DNA of 64,000 nt from an uncultured Lachnospiraceae bacterium (GCA_947631505.1 CANRLR010000002.1:62001-126000), one strand, 5' to 3'. Positions 26,692 through 35,802 are shown, counted from the stretch's first letter. Numbers and translations: made by a program. The notes: a model not told the origin generated them from the letters alone.

Positions 26692-27435
26692 ATGTTATTA
26701 GAAGGCAAAATTGCAGTGGTAACCGGAGCCGGACGGGGAATCGGCAAAGGAATTGCCCTTGCCATGGCAAGAGAGGGAGCAAAGGTAATCATTAATTACA
26801 ATGGCTCCAAGGAGCGTGCAGAGGAAGTTGTGGCAGAGATTGAAAAGAATGGTGGACAAGCGGCAGCAATTCAGTGCAATGTCAGTGATTTTGAGCAGGC
26901 GAAAGAGTTTTATGCCAATGTAGTAAAAGAATATGGCAGAATTGATATTTTAGTAAATAATGCCGGAATTACAAGAGATAATCTGATTATGAAAATGTCA
27001 GAAGAGGAATTTTCAGATGTGATACAAACGAATCTGATGGGAACGTTTCATGGAATTAAATTTGTTACCCGCCCAATGATGAAGCAGCGTGCCGGACGTA
27101 TTATTAATATTGCTTCGGTATCCGGTGTAATTGGTAATATGGGACAGGCAAATTACTCGGCATCTAAGGCCGGTGTAATCGGACTTACCAAGGCAGCGGC
27201 AAAGGAACTGGCATCCCGTAATATTACGGTAAATGCTGTTGCACCGGGATTTATTGCTACCGAAATGACAGACAAGTTAAAGGATGCTGTGAAGGAAGAG
27301 GCAGTAAAAACGATTCCTCTTGGTGAATTTGGCAAAGTAGAGGATATTGCAGAAGCGGTCGTGTTCTTGGCAAGTGACCGTGCCCGTTATATAACCGGAC
27401 AGGTGCTCTGTGTAGATGGTGGAATTGCAATGTAA
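26692..27435 (+). CDS. fabG: 3-oxoacyl-ACP reductase
   Basis: A 247-residue classical short-chain dehydrogenase: TGAGRGIGKGIALAMA (the NADPH-binding TGxxxGIG), NNAGITRDNLIMKM, and the catalytic Ser (NIASVSGVIG) with Tyr and Lys in YSASKAG. It ends in the typical ARYITGQVLCVDGGIAM. It reduces 3-oxoacyl-ACP to 3-hydroxyacyl-ACP. It starts two bases after fabD, which implies coupled translation. Confidence 0.97.
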   Translation: MLLEGKIAVVTGAGRGIGKGIALAMAREGAKVIINYNGSKERAEEVVAEIEKNGGQAAAIQCNVSDFEQAKEFYANVVKEYGRIDILVNNAGITRDNLIMKMSEEEFSDVIQTNLMGTFHGIKFVTRPMMKQRAGRIINIASVSGVIGNMGQANYSASKAGVIGLTKAAAKELASRNITVNAVAPGFIATEMTDKLKDAVKEEAVKTIPLGEFGKVEDIAEAVVFLASDRARYITGQVLCVDGGIAM

Positions 27436-27465
27436 GAAAAAAGTAAAAGTTGATTGGAGGACATT

Positions 27466-28701
27466 ATGAGCAGACGTGTTGTTGTAACCGGTATGGGTGC
27501 GATTACCCCAATCGGTAACAGTGTTAAGGATTTTTGGGAAAATGTGAAAAAAGGAACAGTAGGAATCGGACCGATTACAAAGTTTGATACCAGTGCTTAC
27601 AAGGCTCATTTGGCAGCAGAGATTAAAGATTTTGATGCGACACAGTTTATGGACAAGAAATCTGCACGCCGTATGGAGGATTTTGCAAAGTACGCAGTAG
27701 CTGCTGCAAAAGAGGCATTGGAGGATAGTGGACTGGATATGGAAAAGGAAGATCCATTCCGTGTCGGCTGTAGTGTTGGTTGTGGTATTGGAAGCCTGCA
27801 GTGTGTACAGCGAAACTATGAGCGTATCCAGACAAAAGGACCAAATCGTGTAGAGCCTTTGATGATTCCGATGCTGATTGCCAATATGGCCGCAGGAAAT
27901 ATTTCGATTCAGTTCGGCTTAAAAGGGAAAAATATAAATGTGGTAACTGCTTGTGCAACCGGAAACCACAATATTGGTGAGGCATTCCGTTCCATTCAGT
28001 ATGGAGAAGCAGAGGTCATGGTTGCCGGTGGTGCCGAAGGTGCAATTACAGAACTTGGTGTAGCTGGATTTACCGGTTTGAATGCATTGTCAACCTCCGA
28101 GGATCCAAAACGTGCTTCTATTCCGTTTGATACAGACCGGGGAGGTTTTGTCATGGGAGAGGGAGCAGGAATTATTATTTTGGAAGAATTAGAGCATGCC
28201 AGAGCACGTGGAGCTAAGATCTATGGTGAAATGATTGGTTATGGTGCGACGAGTGATGCTTATCATGTAACTGCCCCATTAGAAGATGGCAGCGGTGCTG
28301 CTAAGGCAATGGAATATGCAATTCAGGATGCTGGTATTAAGCCGGAAGATATTGACTATGTAAATGCTCATGGAACAGGTACCCACATGAATGATTTATT
28401 TGAGACGAAAGCACTGAAGCTTGCGATGGGGGAGGCAGCTTATCATTGTAAGGTCAGTTCGACAAAATCCATGGTCGGACATTTGCTCGGTGCAGCTGGT
28501 GGAGTAGAGGCAATTGCCTGCCTGAAATCCATTAATGATAATTATGTACATGGTAATGCCGGCCTGTTGAATAAAGATCCGGAGTGTGATTTGGATTGTC
28601 CGTCAGAGGGAGTCGAAACAGAGGTAAAAGTAGCTCTCAGTAACTCTTTGGGATTTGGCGGACACAATGCCACTTTGATTTTCAGAGAATATCGTGCATA
28701 A
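27466..28701 (+). CDS. fabF: 3-oxoacyl-ACP synthase II
   Basis: A 411-residue condensing enzyme: the catalytic triad is Cys163 in VTACATGNHN, His in NAHGTGTHMND and His in SMVGHLLGAAGG, with the C-terminal NSLGFGGHNATLIF. It elongates acyl-ACP with malonyl-ACP. The start is placed by TTGGAGGACATT. The usual Clostridia cluster also has fabH, fabK and acc genes; none are found around this copy. Confidence 0.97.
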   Translation: MSRRVVVTGMGAITPIGNSVKDFWENVKKGTVGIGPITKFDTSAYKAHLAAEIKDFDATQFMDKKSARRMEDFAKYAVAAAKEALEDSGLDMEKEDPFRVGCSVGCGIGSLQCVQRNYERIQTKGPNRVEPLMIPMLIANMAAGNISIQFGLKGKNINVVTACATGNHNIGEAFRSIQYGEAEVMVAGGAEGAITELGVAGFTGLNALSTSEDPKRASIPFDTDRGGFVMGEGAGIIILEELEHARARGAKIYGEMIGYGATSDAYHVTAPLEDGSGAAKAMEYAIQDAGIKPEDIDYVNAHGTGTHMNDLFETKALKLAMGEAAYHCKVSSTKSMVGHLLGAAGGVEAIACLKSINDNYVHGNAGLLNKDPECDLDCPSEGVETEVKVALSNSLGFGGHNATLIFREYRA

Positions 28702-28743
28702 AAAAAGCGTCGTGAAAAACAAAGCAGACAATTTGTGGCGATA

Positions 28744-28772
28744 AAGTGCCTCTGCTGATGGCAGGGGCACTT
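28744..28772 (+). terminator. Hairpin between fabF and fabZ
   Basis: AAGTGCCTCTGC and GCAGGGGCACTT form a 12-bp stem with one G-T pair around a TGATG loop. No T-run follows (ATTATG). It may attenuate or stabilise the operon mRNA. Confidence 0.5.
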
Positions 28773-28799
28773 ATTATGAATAAGAAAGGATGAAGGATT

Positions 28800-29222
28800 A
28801 TGTTAGACATTAATGAGATAAAGAAAATAATTCCCCACCGCTATCCATTTTTGCTGGTGGACAAAATTGAAGAGATGGAACCGGGAGTAAAAGCAGTAGG
28901 TTATAAAAATGTGACGTCGAACGAGCCATTTTTTCAGGGACATTTTCCGGAATATCCCGTGATGCCGGGGGTGCTTTTGATTGAAGCACTCGCACAGGTC
29001 GGAGCCGTTGCCATTCTTTCACTGGAAGAAAATAAGGGAAAGCTTGCCTTTTTTGGCGGGATTAAAAACGCTAAATTTCGGAAACAGGTAATTCCGGGGG
29101 ATGTTGTTAAACTGGAAACGGAGATTATCAAATGCAAAGGACCTATGGGGGTAGGAAAAGCCATAGCGACTGTAGATGGGAAAATGGCTGCTGAAGCAGA
29201 GATCAGTTTTATGATTCAGTAA
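28800..29222 (+). CDS. fabZ: 3-hydroxyacyl-ACP dehydratase
   Basis: A 140-residue hot-dog-fold dehydratase. It has the active-site [14 protein letters not shown] (catalytic His) and [27 protein letters not shown] (catalytic Glu). It dehydrates 3-hydroxyacyl-ACP to enoyl-ACP. AGGATGAAGG precedes the start. It is the last fatty-acid gene here; no enoyl reductase (fabK/fabI) follows. Confidence 0.96.
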   Translation: MLDINEIKKIIPHRYPFLLVDKIEEMEPGVKAVGYKNVTSNEPFFQGHFPEYPVMPGVLLIEALAQVGAVAILSLEENKGKLAFFGGIKNAKFRKQVIPGDVVKLETEIIKCKGPMGVGKAIATVDGKMAAEAEISFMIQ

Positions 29223-29226
29223 TAAA

Positions 29227-29256
29227 ATGATGTTGACCTTTTGACCCTGACATCAT
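29227..29256. repeat. Short copy of the 54.6-kb inverted-repeat element (solo end)
   Basis: ATGATGT (29227-29233) and ACATCAT (29250-29256) bound a 30-bp sequence. Positions 29231-29254 match the right end of the element at 54571-54773 in all but one base (TTGACC here, TTGATC there). It may be what is left after deletion of a full copy. Confidence 0.65.
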
Positions 29257-29327
29257 CAAATTGCACAATAAACATCTCATTCTTATATGCTAAATTTCAC
29301 AAATATTCTACAGTTAGAGAAAAAAGA

Positions 29328-29356
29328 TTACAAAAAAAGTAAAAAAGTGGTATACT
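29328..29356 (+). promoter_or_regulatory. Promoter of the CarD-like gene
   Basis: TTACAA, 17 bases, TATACT; the start codon is 26 bases downstream, so the leader is short. Confidence 0.7.
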
Positions 29357-29382
29357 ATATGTAAGATATTGGGAAAGGAAGG

Positions 29383-29895
29383 ATGACGGTGTTTGAAATA
29401 GGAGATTATGTAGTACATGGAAACAGTGGTGTCTGCAGGGTAGATGATATTCAGGAAATGAATATGGGAGCAGACCAGAAACGGACGTATTATATATTGG
29501 TTCCATTGTATACCGCAGGAAGTAAATTGTTTGTTCCTACAGACGGGAAAAAAGTTGTCACCCGTTCTGTTATGACCAAAAAAGAGGCACAGAAATTACT
29601 GGAAGAATGGGATGAAATTGAAACACTTTTAGTAGAGAATGATAAGAACCGGGAAGAGATATATAAAGAGGCACTTCGCTCTTGCGACAGCAGACAATGG
29701 GTGAAACTCATAAAAACTTCTTACCAGCGGAATCAGGACAGAATGAAAATAGGGAAAAAGGCAACAACTAGCGATGAGCGTTATCTTCATATGGCAGAGG
29801 ACAACCTGTTTGGTGAGTTGGCGATTCCTTTCCAGATGACAAAGGGAGAAGTGGAAGATTATTTTATTACACAGGTGCGGAAAGAACCGGTGTAA
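29383..29895 (+). CDS. CarD/CdnL-family RNA polymerase-binding regulator
   Basis: A 170-residue CarD-type protein. The N-terminal Tudor-like RNA polymerase-interaction domain (FEIGDYVVHGNSGVCRVDDIQEM ... YYILVPLYTAGSKLFVPTDG) is followed by an all-helical C-terminal domain (about 70-165) that contacts promoter DNA. Family members stabilise open complexes at rRNA and other promoters. It has a private promoter and ends at a strong bidirectional terminator, so it is a single-gene unit. An alternative GTG start lies two codons further in. Confidence 0.88.
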   Translation: MTVFEIGDYVVHGNSGVCRVDDIQEMNMGADQKRTYYILVPLYTAGSKLFVPTDGKKVVTRSVMTKKEAQKLLEEWDEIETLLVENDKNREEIYKEALRSCDSRQWVKLIKTSYQRNQDRMKIGKKATTSDERYLHMAEDNLFGELAIPFQMTKGEVEDYFITQVRKEPV

Positions 29896-29940
29896 AGATT
29901 CTGGTTTATCGGCATTTATGTAAGAATAGGGAAAATAGAA

Positions 29941-29990
29941 AGAAGATACGGTAAATGGAATGAATATAGTTTACCGTATCTTCTTTTTTG
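29941..29990. terminator. Bidirectional terminator between the CarD-like gene and proS
   Basis: A perfect 15-bp inverted repeat, AGAAGATACGGTAAA (29941-29955) and TTTACCGTATCTTCT (29970-29984), is followed by TTTTT. The two genes converge here. Confidence 0.9.
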
Positions 29991-29995
29991 ATTTT

Positions 29996-31744
29996 TTACT
30001 CCGCTTTTTTTACGTTCTCATCGATATCATCCAATAATTTTTGGATCAAGTTCTGTACGGCCTCCACTGTGTTTGATAATGCTACTTTATCCTGAACTGA
30101 TTTATCTCTTGTTGAAAGTTCCACAACCGATTCTTTCATGTTACGGGGACTTACCACGAGACGGATAGGAACTCCCAATAAATCGGCGTCAGAGAACATA
30201 ACACCCGGACGTACATTGCGGTCGTCATAAATAACTTCGATATGTTTCTTTTGTAATTCCTGATACAGATTGTCAGCACACTCTTTGGCTTCGGTATCAT
30301 CGGCACGGAGACAGCAAAGGTGTACCTGCCATGGTGCAATACTAATTGGCCAGATTGGTCCAAAATCATCGTGGTGTGCTTCACAGACAGAAGCAGCCAG
30401 TCGTCCAACACCGATTCCGTAGCAGCCCATAATCGGATATTGGGAGTTTCCTTCTGTATCCAGATACTGCATGTTCATTGACTTTGTGTATTTCGTTCCC
30501 AGCTGGAAGATATTTCCTACTTCAATTCCCCGGGAGATGTGAATGGTTTTTTTACCACATTTTGGACAGATTCCGCCTTCTATAATTTTTGCAACGTCTA
30601 CATAGGAAGCTTCCGGTACATCACGTTCCATGCAGAGTCCGGTGTAGTGGTATTCCTCTTCATTGGCCCCACAGGAAAGATTATTCGTTCCCTCCAACGA
30701 TTTGTCATAAATAACCGTGTAATTGCCCTCAACATGAAGATTGACAGGTCCGATGTAACCTGCATTCAGACCACATTCTGCTGTAATCACGGCGGGATGT
30801 ACCTGCTCTCCAAGATAGTTGGTCAATTTTGTCTCATTGACATCCAAATCCCCACGGATGAAAATCACTACATAGTCATCGGTCCTGTTTTTCTGATATA
30901 CAACCGCTTTACAGGACTTGACGAGCGGGGATCTGAGGAAATCACAGATTTCTTCAATGGTGTGGATATTTGGGGTATATACTTTCGTCAGCGGTTCGTT
31001 CTCAGCATCTTTTTGGTTCTCAACACGGTTTTCTGCCGCTTCCATATTAGCACGGTAATCACATTCTTCACAAATGGCAATCGAATCCTCTCCGATTGGA
31101 GTGAGAAGCATATATTCATGGGAAAGGCTTCCTCCCATCATACCAGAATCAGAAGCTACGGTAACCACTTCCGGGATACCGGCACGGGCAAAAATACGAT
31201 TGTAAGAATCGTAGCATATTTGATAATACTGCTCTAAGTCCTCCTGTGAGGTATGGAATGAATAGGCATCTTTCATTGTAAATTCGCGGACGCGGATCAA
31301 ACCGGCACGAGGTCTTGCCTCATCGCGGAATTTTGTCTGAATCTGATAGATCATAAACGGATAGTTGTTATAGCTTTTGGCATAATCACGGACAAGCTGC
31401 ACGGCAGCTTCCTCATGTGTCATTCCAAGAATCATTTTAGTGCCGTTGCGGTCACTGAAGCGAAGCAATTCGTTTCCAACCGACTGATAGCGTCCCGATT
31501 CATCCCAAAGACTTGCGGGCAAAGCAACAGGGAAAAGCACTTCCTGACCATCAATAGCATCCATTTCTTCACGAATAATATTCTCAATTTTGTGGCAAAT
31601 ACGTTTTAAAGGTGTGAACTGTGAATAAATCCCTTTGGCTACATCCTTCATGTAACCGCCGCGCATCATGAGTGCATGGCTTTCAATGACACAGTCGCTT
31701 GGTTTTTCTTTAAAACGTTCGCCGACTAACTGTTCCAGTTTCAT
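29996..31744 (-). CDS. proS: Prolyl-tRNA synthetase
   Basis: A 582-residue class II synthetase of the bacterial ProS type with the editing insertion. Visible: GGYMKDVAKGIYSQFTPLKR near the N-terminus, motif 2 TKFRDEARPRAGLIRVREFTMKDAYSFH, the INS editing domain (about 225-400), motif 3 GCYGIGVGRLAASVCE, and the C-terminal anticodon-binding domain. The start is chosen at MKLEQLVGERF because GGGAGG lies ten bases upstream; the longer upstream frame lacks a site. No T-box leader is seen in the 190-base gap to the divergent gph gene. Confidence 0.95.
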   Translation of the reverse strand: MKLEQLVGERFKEKPSDCVIESHALMMRGGYMKDVAKGIYSQFTPLKRICHKIENIIREEMDAIDGQEVLFPVALPASLWDESGRYQSVGNELLRFSDRNGTKMILGMTHEEAAVQLVRDYAKSYNNYPFMIYQIQTKFRDEARPRAGLIRVREFTMKDAYSFHTSQEDLEQYYQICYDSYNRIFARAGIPEVVTVASDSGMMGGSLSHEYMLLTPIGEDSIAICEECDYRANMEAAENRVENQKDAENEPLTKVYTPNIHTIEEICDFLRSPLVKSCKAVVYQKNRTDDYVVIFIRGDLDVNETKLTNYLGEQVHPAVITAECGLNAGYIGPVNLHVEGNYTVIYDKSLEGTNNLSCGANEEEYHYTGLCMERDVPEASYVDVAKIIEGGICPKCGKKTIHISRGIEVGNIFQLGTKYTKSMNMQYLDTEGNSQYPIMGCYGIGVGRLAASVCEAHHDDFGPIWPISIAPWQVHLCCLRADDTEAKECADNLYQELQKKHIEVIYDDRNVRPGVMFSDADLLGVPIRLVVSPRNMKESVVELSTRDKSVQDKVALSNTVEAVQNLIQKLLDDIDENVKKAE

Positions 31745-31855
31745 AATAGGTATTTCCTCCCATAGCTTTTTTGTCCGCCTTTTATGTCGAACCTCTGTTA
31801 ATGTTAGCATTATCGGTCATGTTTGTCAACTATGCAGGAGCAAGAAAACATGGGC

Positions 31856-31884
31856 ATGACAGTGTTATAAAAATATGATATAAT
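31856..31884 (+). promoter_or_regulatory. gph promoter
   Basis: ATGACA, 17 bases, TATAAT, with the start codon 53 bases downstream. Confidence 0.7.
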
Positions 31885-31936
31885 AGGCGGGAACGAAAAA
31901 AAGTGTGCGACAGGTCGTTCAGAAAAGAGGAATATT

Positions 31937-32587
31937 ATGAGATACAAGGCAGTTGTATTTGATTTGGATGGTACTCTGTTAAATACATTAGAAGATTTAA
32001 AGGATGCAGTCAATGCTGTGCTGAAAGAAAGGAAGATGCCGGAACGGAATCTGGAAGAAATTCGGAATTTTGTCGGAAATGGGATTGCGAAACTGATACA
32101 GCGCTCTGTGCCGGCAGGAACAGCGGAAAAAGAGACCGGGGAAGTGCTGGCAGCGTTCCGGGAGTATTATGGGGCTCATTGTCAGGATAAGACAGAACCA
32201 TATGAGGGTATCTTAGAACTTTTGTCACAACTAAAGAAAAAAGGATTTTTCGTTGCCGTGGTATCGAATAAGGCTGATTTTGCTGTGAAAGAATTAATTC
32301 CGTTTTATTTTGATGATTTGATTCCGGTAGTAATGGGAGAAAATGAAGCTGGGGGAATACCGAAAAAGCCGGCACCTGATATGGTGTGGAAGGCATTGCA
32401 GGCACTGGGCTGTTCGAGAGAAGAGGCAGTTTATATCGGTGATTCGGATGTGGATGTTCAAACGGCAAGAAATTCAAAGCTTGATTTTATCGGTGTCAGC
32501 TGGGGATTCCGCGGAAGAGATTTTTTGGAAAAGCAAGGTGCAGAAGTTATTGTGGATAAACCAATAGAAATTTTGGAAGTATTATGA
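31937..32587 (+). CDS. gph: HAD-superfamily phosphoglycolate phosphatase-like hydrolase
   Basis: A 216-residue HAD hydrolase of the Gph/PpaX subfamily: motif I FDLDGTLLNT (nucleophile Asp), motif II VVSNKADF, motif III near GGIPKKPAPDMVW, and motif IV VYIGDSDVDVQTARN. A four-helix cap lies at about 17-85. Such enzymes remove phosphoglycolate or pyrophosphate; the exact substrate cannot be told from the sequence. Confidence 0.85.
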   Translation: MRYKAVVFDLDGTLLNTLEDLKDAVNAVLKERKMPERNLEEIRNFVGNGIAKLIQRSVPAGTAEKETGEVLAAFREYYGAHCQDKTEPYEGILELLSQLKKKGFFVAVVSNKADFAVKELIPFYFDDLIPVVMGENEAGGIPKKPAPDMVWKALQALGCSREEAVYIGDSDVDVQTARNSKLDFIGVSWGFRGRDFLEKQGAEVIVDKPIEILEVL

Positions 32588-32662
32588 AAAATCATGATAA
32601 AAAAAATGTTTTTGGTCATACTATCCTTGTAAAAAAAGATACATGAAAGCGAGGAAAACAGT

Positions 32663-33046
32663 ATGAAGAAACTAATTTTAACAGGTCTTTTGACCATTTG
32701 CTTCGCCTTTTTATTGGTAGGCTGTGGTGGTGACAAAAATAATAGTGCTACAGAACCTACTGGTACCCCACAGGCAACAGACCGTGCTGTGGCAACAGAA
32801 ACTCCAAAAGCGAACGATGATTCCGATGCAGCAGCGGATGATAAAACGGACGCAGGAGATAATGCTACGGATGATGACGATAGTGTTTCGGATGGAATTA
32901 AAAATGGTACCGATAAAGTAGGCGATGGAGTAAAAGATGCGGTAGATGGTGTAGTAGATGGAGCTGACGATATGATTGACGGAGCAGTTGACGGTATTGA
33001 TGATGCCACAGATGGTGCGACGGGTGATAAGAATAAAAATCAGTGA
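32663..33046 (+). CDS. Small acidic lipoprotein, function unknown
   Basis: A 127-residue protein with a lipoprotein signal (MKKLILTGLLTICFAFLLVGCGG; lipidated Cys about 21). The mature part is Thr/Ala/Asp-rich and disordered to about residue 75, then carries an Asp/Gly repeat region (DGVKDAVDGVVDGADDMID) that could form an amphipathic helix. It is very acidic and resembles low-complexity lipoproteins common in Lachnospiraceae. GAAAGCGAGG is a modest ribosome site. Function is unknown. Confidence 0.75.
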   Translation: MKKLILTGLLTICFAFLLVGCGGDKNNSATEPTGTPQATDRAVATETPKANDDSDAAADDKTDAGDNATDDDDSVSDGIKNGTDKVGDGVKDAVDGVVDGADDMIDGAVDGIDDATDGATGDKNKNQ

Positions 33047-33078
33047 TTAAGTCCTTTTTATTGGACACTAAAAATAGT

Positions 33079-33123
33079 AAAATCCTCTCATAAAAATGTT
33101 TCTGAAAACGATGAGAGGATTTT
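33079..33123 (+). terminator. Intrinsic terminator after the lipoprotein gene
   Basis: AAAATCCTCTCAT (33079-33091) pairs with ATGAGAGGATTTT (33111-33123), 13 bp. The right arm also contains GAGAGG, a plausible ribosome site for the small reading frame that begins at 33127. Confidence 0.85.
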
Positions 33124-33126
33124 ATT

Positions 33127-33219
33127 ATGTCAAAAGAAATTCGTGAGATGTTAATTCTGGTATGCAGTTTTGCTGTTATATTGTTGTTTTTTATTTTGAT
33201 GCCTTGGGGGATCTGGTAG
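33127..33219 (+). CDS. Possible 30-residue membrane peptide
   Basis: A short frame starting MSKEIREMLILVCS with a single hydrophobic helix and ending MPWGIW. GAGAGG lies eight bases before the ATG. It overlaps 29 bases of the psd 3' end on the other strand, and its position right after a terminator makes transcription doubtful. Confidence 0.35.
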   Translation: MSKEIREMLILVCSFAVILLFFILMPWGIW

Positions 33220-34075
33220 AAGAACCAAGTACATGCCCCTGCAGCAATTTGGTTTCATAGCCATTGCGGGTATTGGTAATTAAATCTGTTCGTGGGATAA
33301 CGGCATTTTTTGCCGTTAGAAGAACAATGGTAGAACCACCATATTCAAAAAATCCCTTTTCTTCACCGCGGACTGCGGTACAGGATTCTTTATGGTTCGA
33401 TATTTTACCGACCAGCAGGGCACCTACTTCCATCTGCACCACGTCGCCAAATTCTTCCGAGTGAATTACTGTATATTCCCGGGTATTTTCTTTATAAATG
33501 GGAAGATAATCATTGGCAACCGGATTTACAGTGTGGTATGTTCCCTGAATGTGGTAATTTTTGGATTGACGGCCGGATACAGCGTAGAGATAGCGGTGGT
33601 AATCATCTACCGTCAAACGAAGTACATAAGCATAACCGCCCTGAAAACGTTTTGCTAATTTCTGGCTTTTCAGAAGTGAGCGTAAGGTGTATTCGGTATC
33701 TTTTATTGAAAGAATAGAATTTTTCTGAATCGGATGGACGGTTGCCTTGCAGTCACATGGGCTGATAAGAACCTGTGAATCTTCCGGTACAGGGCGGCGT
33801 CCGTCTTTTATTTTCCGGGTAAAGAAATCATTAAATGATTTGTATTCTTTCTCTTCATAAGCCGTCATGTCAATATTATGATTGCGAATAAATGTTTTGA
33901 TCATATTGGCAGAAAGAGGTGTAGAGAGAAATTTTCCTGCTAATTCTGAAATCTTTGGCTGCACTAAAGGTTTTAAAAGCAGGCGGCCAAAAGGGTTTTT
34001 GTAAAGAAAATTCAATATTTTGTCTTGCTCCGAAATATGTTTTACGATTTTTCCATTCAAATCAATATACTCCAT
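33191..34075 (-). CDS. psd: Phosphatidylserine decarboxylase proenzyme
   Basis: A 294-residue protein of the Psd family: FFTRKIKDGRRPVPEDSQVLISPCD (substrate region), DYHRYLY (catalytic His), and the self-cleavage motif GGST (YGGSTIVLLT), whose Ser becomes the pyruvoyl group. It converts phosphatidylserine to phosphatidylethanolamine at the membrane. The start is placed at MEYIDLNGK, with GGAGG six bases upstream. It is downstream of pssA in a phospholipid operon. Confidence 0.94.
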   Translation of the reverse strand: MEYIDLNGKIVKHISEQDKILNFLYKNPFGRLLLKPLVQPKISELAGKFLSTPLSANMIKTFIRNHNIDMTAYEEKEYKSFNDFFTRKIKDGRRPVPEDSQVLISPCDCKATVHPIQKNSILSIKDTEYTLRSLLKSQKLAKRFQGGYAYVLRLTVDDYHRYLYAVSGRQSKNYHIQGTYHTVNPVANDYLPIYKENTREYTVIHSEEFGDVVQMEVGALLVGKISNHKESCTAVRGEEKGFFEYGGSTIVLLTAKNAVIPRTDLITNTRNGYETKLLQGHVLGSSTRSPKASK

Positions 34076-34126
34076 GATTGCCTCCATAACATTTTAGCTT
34101 TTTGTTTTATATAGGATATAAAATTT

Positions 34127-34750
34127 TTATATAAGATATAAAATTCGTAACATGACCAGTGCCACAAAAAGCATCAGCAGTGAGATTACAATATTTCCCG
34201 GTTTTTTGATTTTGAAATCCAAGATATAGAAAAAGCCTACCGCAGCTAACATTCCCGCTAGAATAAACATAAATACGGAGTGTGAGACAAGCGGGTGAAA
34301 TAGAAATATAACGGGAAAGACAATGGTTATACTTGTAATGGGTAATCCGCGGTAATATTTCTTTTCTTCTGTAGGAGGCTGGCTGTGCTTTAATTCTTCC
34401 AGCATATTGAAGTAAGCAAGGCGAATCGCACCACATAGTACAAAGAATATTTCAATAGCAATTCCCCAGCTTGTACGAAGACCCATTTGGTAACATATGA
34501 CCGCAGGTGTAACACCAAAGCAGACCATGTCACATAAAGAGTCGATCTGGATGCCGAAAATTTCCATTTCTCTTGTGCGGTTTTTCATGGCACGTGCAAT
34601 TTTGCCGTCAAAAGTATCACAGGCACCGGCACCGGCCAGACAAAGAATGGCAAATTCGTAATGTCCGGTACAGGAAAGTGATATTCCGATTATGGAAAGT
34701 GTAACACCAAGATATGTTACAATAACCGAATAGTTGTAAAATCCTATCAT
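34127..34750 (-). CDS. pssA: CDP-diacylglycerol-serine O-phosphatidyltransferase
   Basis: A 207-residue multi-pass CDP-alcohol phosphatidyltransferase. The active site reads CDTFDGKIARAMKNRTREME ... GIQIDSLCD, the DxxDGxxAR...GxxxDxxxD signature with a few extra residues in the middle. The product, phosphatidylserine, is the substrate of the following Psd. It starts with ATGA overlap on the preceding flippase-like gene. Confidence 0.88.
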   Translation of the reverse strand: MIGFYNYSVIVTYLGVTLSIIGISLSCTGHYEFAILCLAGAGACDTFDGKIARAMKNRTREMEIFGIQIDSLCDMVCFGVTPAVICYQMGLRTSWGIAIEIFFVLCGAIRLAYFNMLEELKHSQPPTEEKKYYRGLPITSITIVFPVIFLFHPLVSHSVFMFILAGMLAAVGFFYILDFKIKKPGNIVISLLMLFVALVMLRILYLI

Positions 34751-35802
34751 TTTTTTTTCTCCCCTTTTCGTTGGTTGGCATCTCCTGTCACTGTTAAATG
34801 GGTGATAAAGGAAACGATTCCACTTATAATAATTAGTACATAATAGCTAAATCCACGACTTACGAGCATGGATGCTGTAGCAGCTGTAATGCCGCCGAAA
34901 ATCGGACTGAAAATCAGTAGATACAATCGTTCGCTGATGCCCATTCCCCCCGGTAATGGCAGCATATCGACAGAAATAGAAATAATCGACTGAAGAAGCG
35001 TAATGGTAACAGCATTCTCTGTATTTAGTCCGAAACTGCGATATACAACATAGGTAATAAAAAATAAGAAAAAGCGCTGCACAAAGGAAATCAAGGTAGT
35101 ATTAAAAATAGCCATTTTATTATTTTTCAAATACACAGAAGCTCCTTTGTAAACCTCCATGGAATTTTCTAAACGTTCCGCACGGTTGTTTTTCTCTTTC
35201 ATCAGGTGCAGCTTCTTTAATAGGGAAAATCCCTTTGTAATTAGAAATTTAGCTGTGTGCGGCATAAATACGAGCAGGCTCATAAAGGAAACGCAGAATA
35301 CATTCAATCCAATTCCCAGATACAGGTAGAACTGTACTTCTCCCGTAAGGGTATGCAGAAGTCCCTGTCCAAAAATGACAAGAGCCATACCGACAAATAC
35401 CAATACAAATTTATATTCGATCGTAACCAGCATCAGTATGATAGTTGCTGTCGGAATATCAATTTTTTGCTTCTTCATATAATAAATCTGCATGGGCTGT
35501 CCGCCGGTAGCAGACGGCGTGATGCAGCTGTAAAAAAAACCGACAAACGAATAGCGTATACAGTTAAAGAGCGGAACTTTAATGTGTACCGTATGCAGCA
35601 GGTACTTGATAATGACTGATTCACTGCACACATACACAATAACCAGAATAAAACAGGTGATGAGGAAGAATGGTGATATGTCCACCAATAGTTTCAATAT
35701 AGCCTCTATATCCTGATCTTTAAAAATTGCCCAACAGGTCAGTGACAGCAAACCGATTAAAAAAAGTGCGTTCAGTATATTTTTCCTTGCTTTACTGCTC
35801 AT
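34747..35802 (-). CDS. Flippase-like membrane protein (lysylphosphatidylglycerol synthase TM family)
   Basis: A 351-residue integral membrane protein with about eight hydrophobic helices, matching the LPG_synthase_TM/UPF0104 fold of MprF N-termini (VGFFYSCITPSATGGQPMQIYYMKK; SVDMLPLPGGMGISERLYL). In MprF this domain flips lysyl-phosphatidylglycerol. Free-standing members have unknown or lipid-transport roles. It sits between the PAP2 gene and pssA with overlaps on both sides, which suggests a shared lipid function. Confidence 0.8.
   Translation of the reverse strand: MSSKARKNILNALFLIGLLSLTCWAIFKDQDIEAILKLLVDISPFFLITCFILVIVYVCSESVIIKYLLHTVHIKVPLFNCIRYSFVGFFYSCITPSATGGQPMQIYYMKKQKIDIPTATIILMLVTIEYKFVLVFVGMALVIFGQGLLHTLTGEVQFYLYLGIGLNVFCVSFMSLLVFMPHTAKFLITKGFSLLKKLHLMKEKNNRAERLENSMEVYKGASVYLKNNKMAIFNTTLISFVQRFFLFFITYVVYRSFGLNTENAVTITLLQSIISISVDMLPLPGGMGISERLYLLIFSPIFGGITAATASMLVSRGFSYYVLIIISGIVSFITHLTVTGDANQRKGEKKK

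Noticed and set aside
30539-31237. A 232-codon plus-strand frame opposite proS
   Set aside because: It lies fully inside proS in the antisense direction, has no ribosome site, and its product (Phe/Ile-rich without motifs) looks like a frame shadow.
31745-31936. T-box leader for proS
   Set aside because: No AGGGTGG-type antiterminator core or terminator stem was found in the short gap.
32458-33009. A Ser/Pro-rich minus-strand frame opposite the acidic lipoprotein gene
   Set aside because: It is antisense to low-complexity Asp/Gly codons and lacks a ribosome site.
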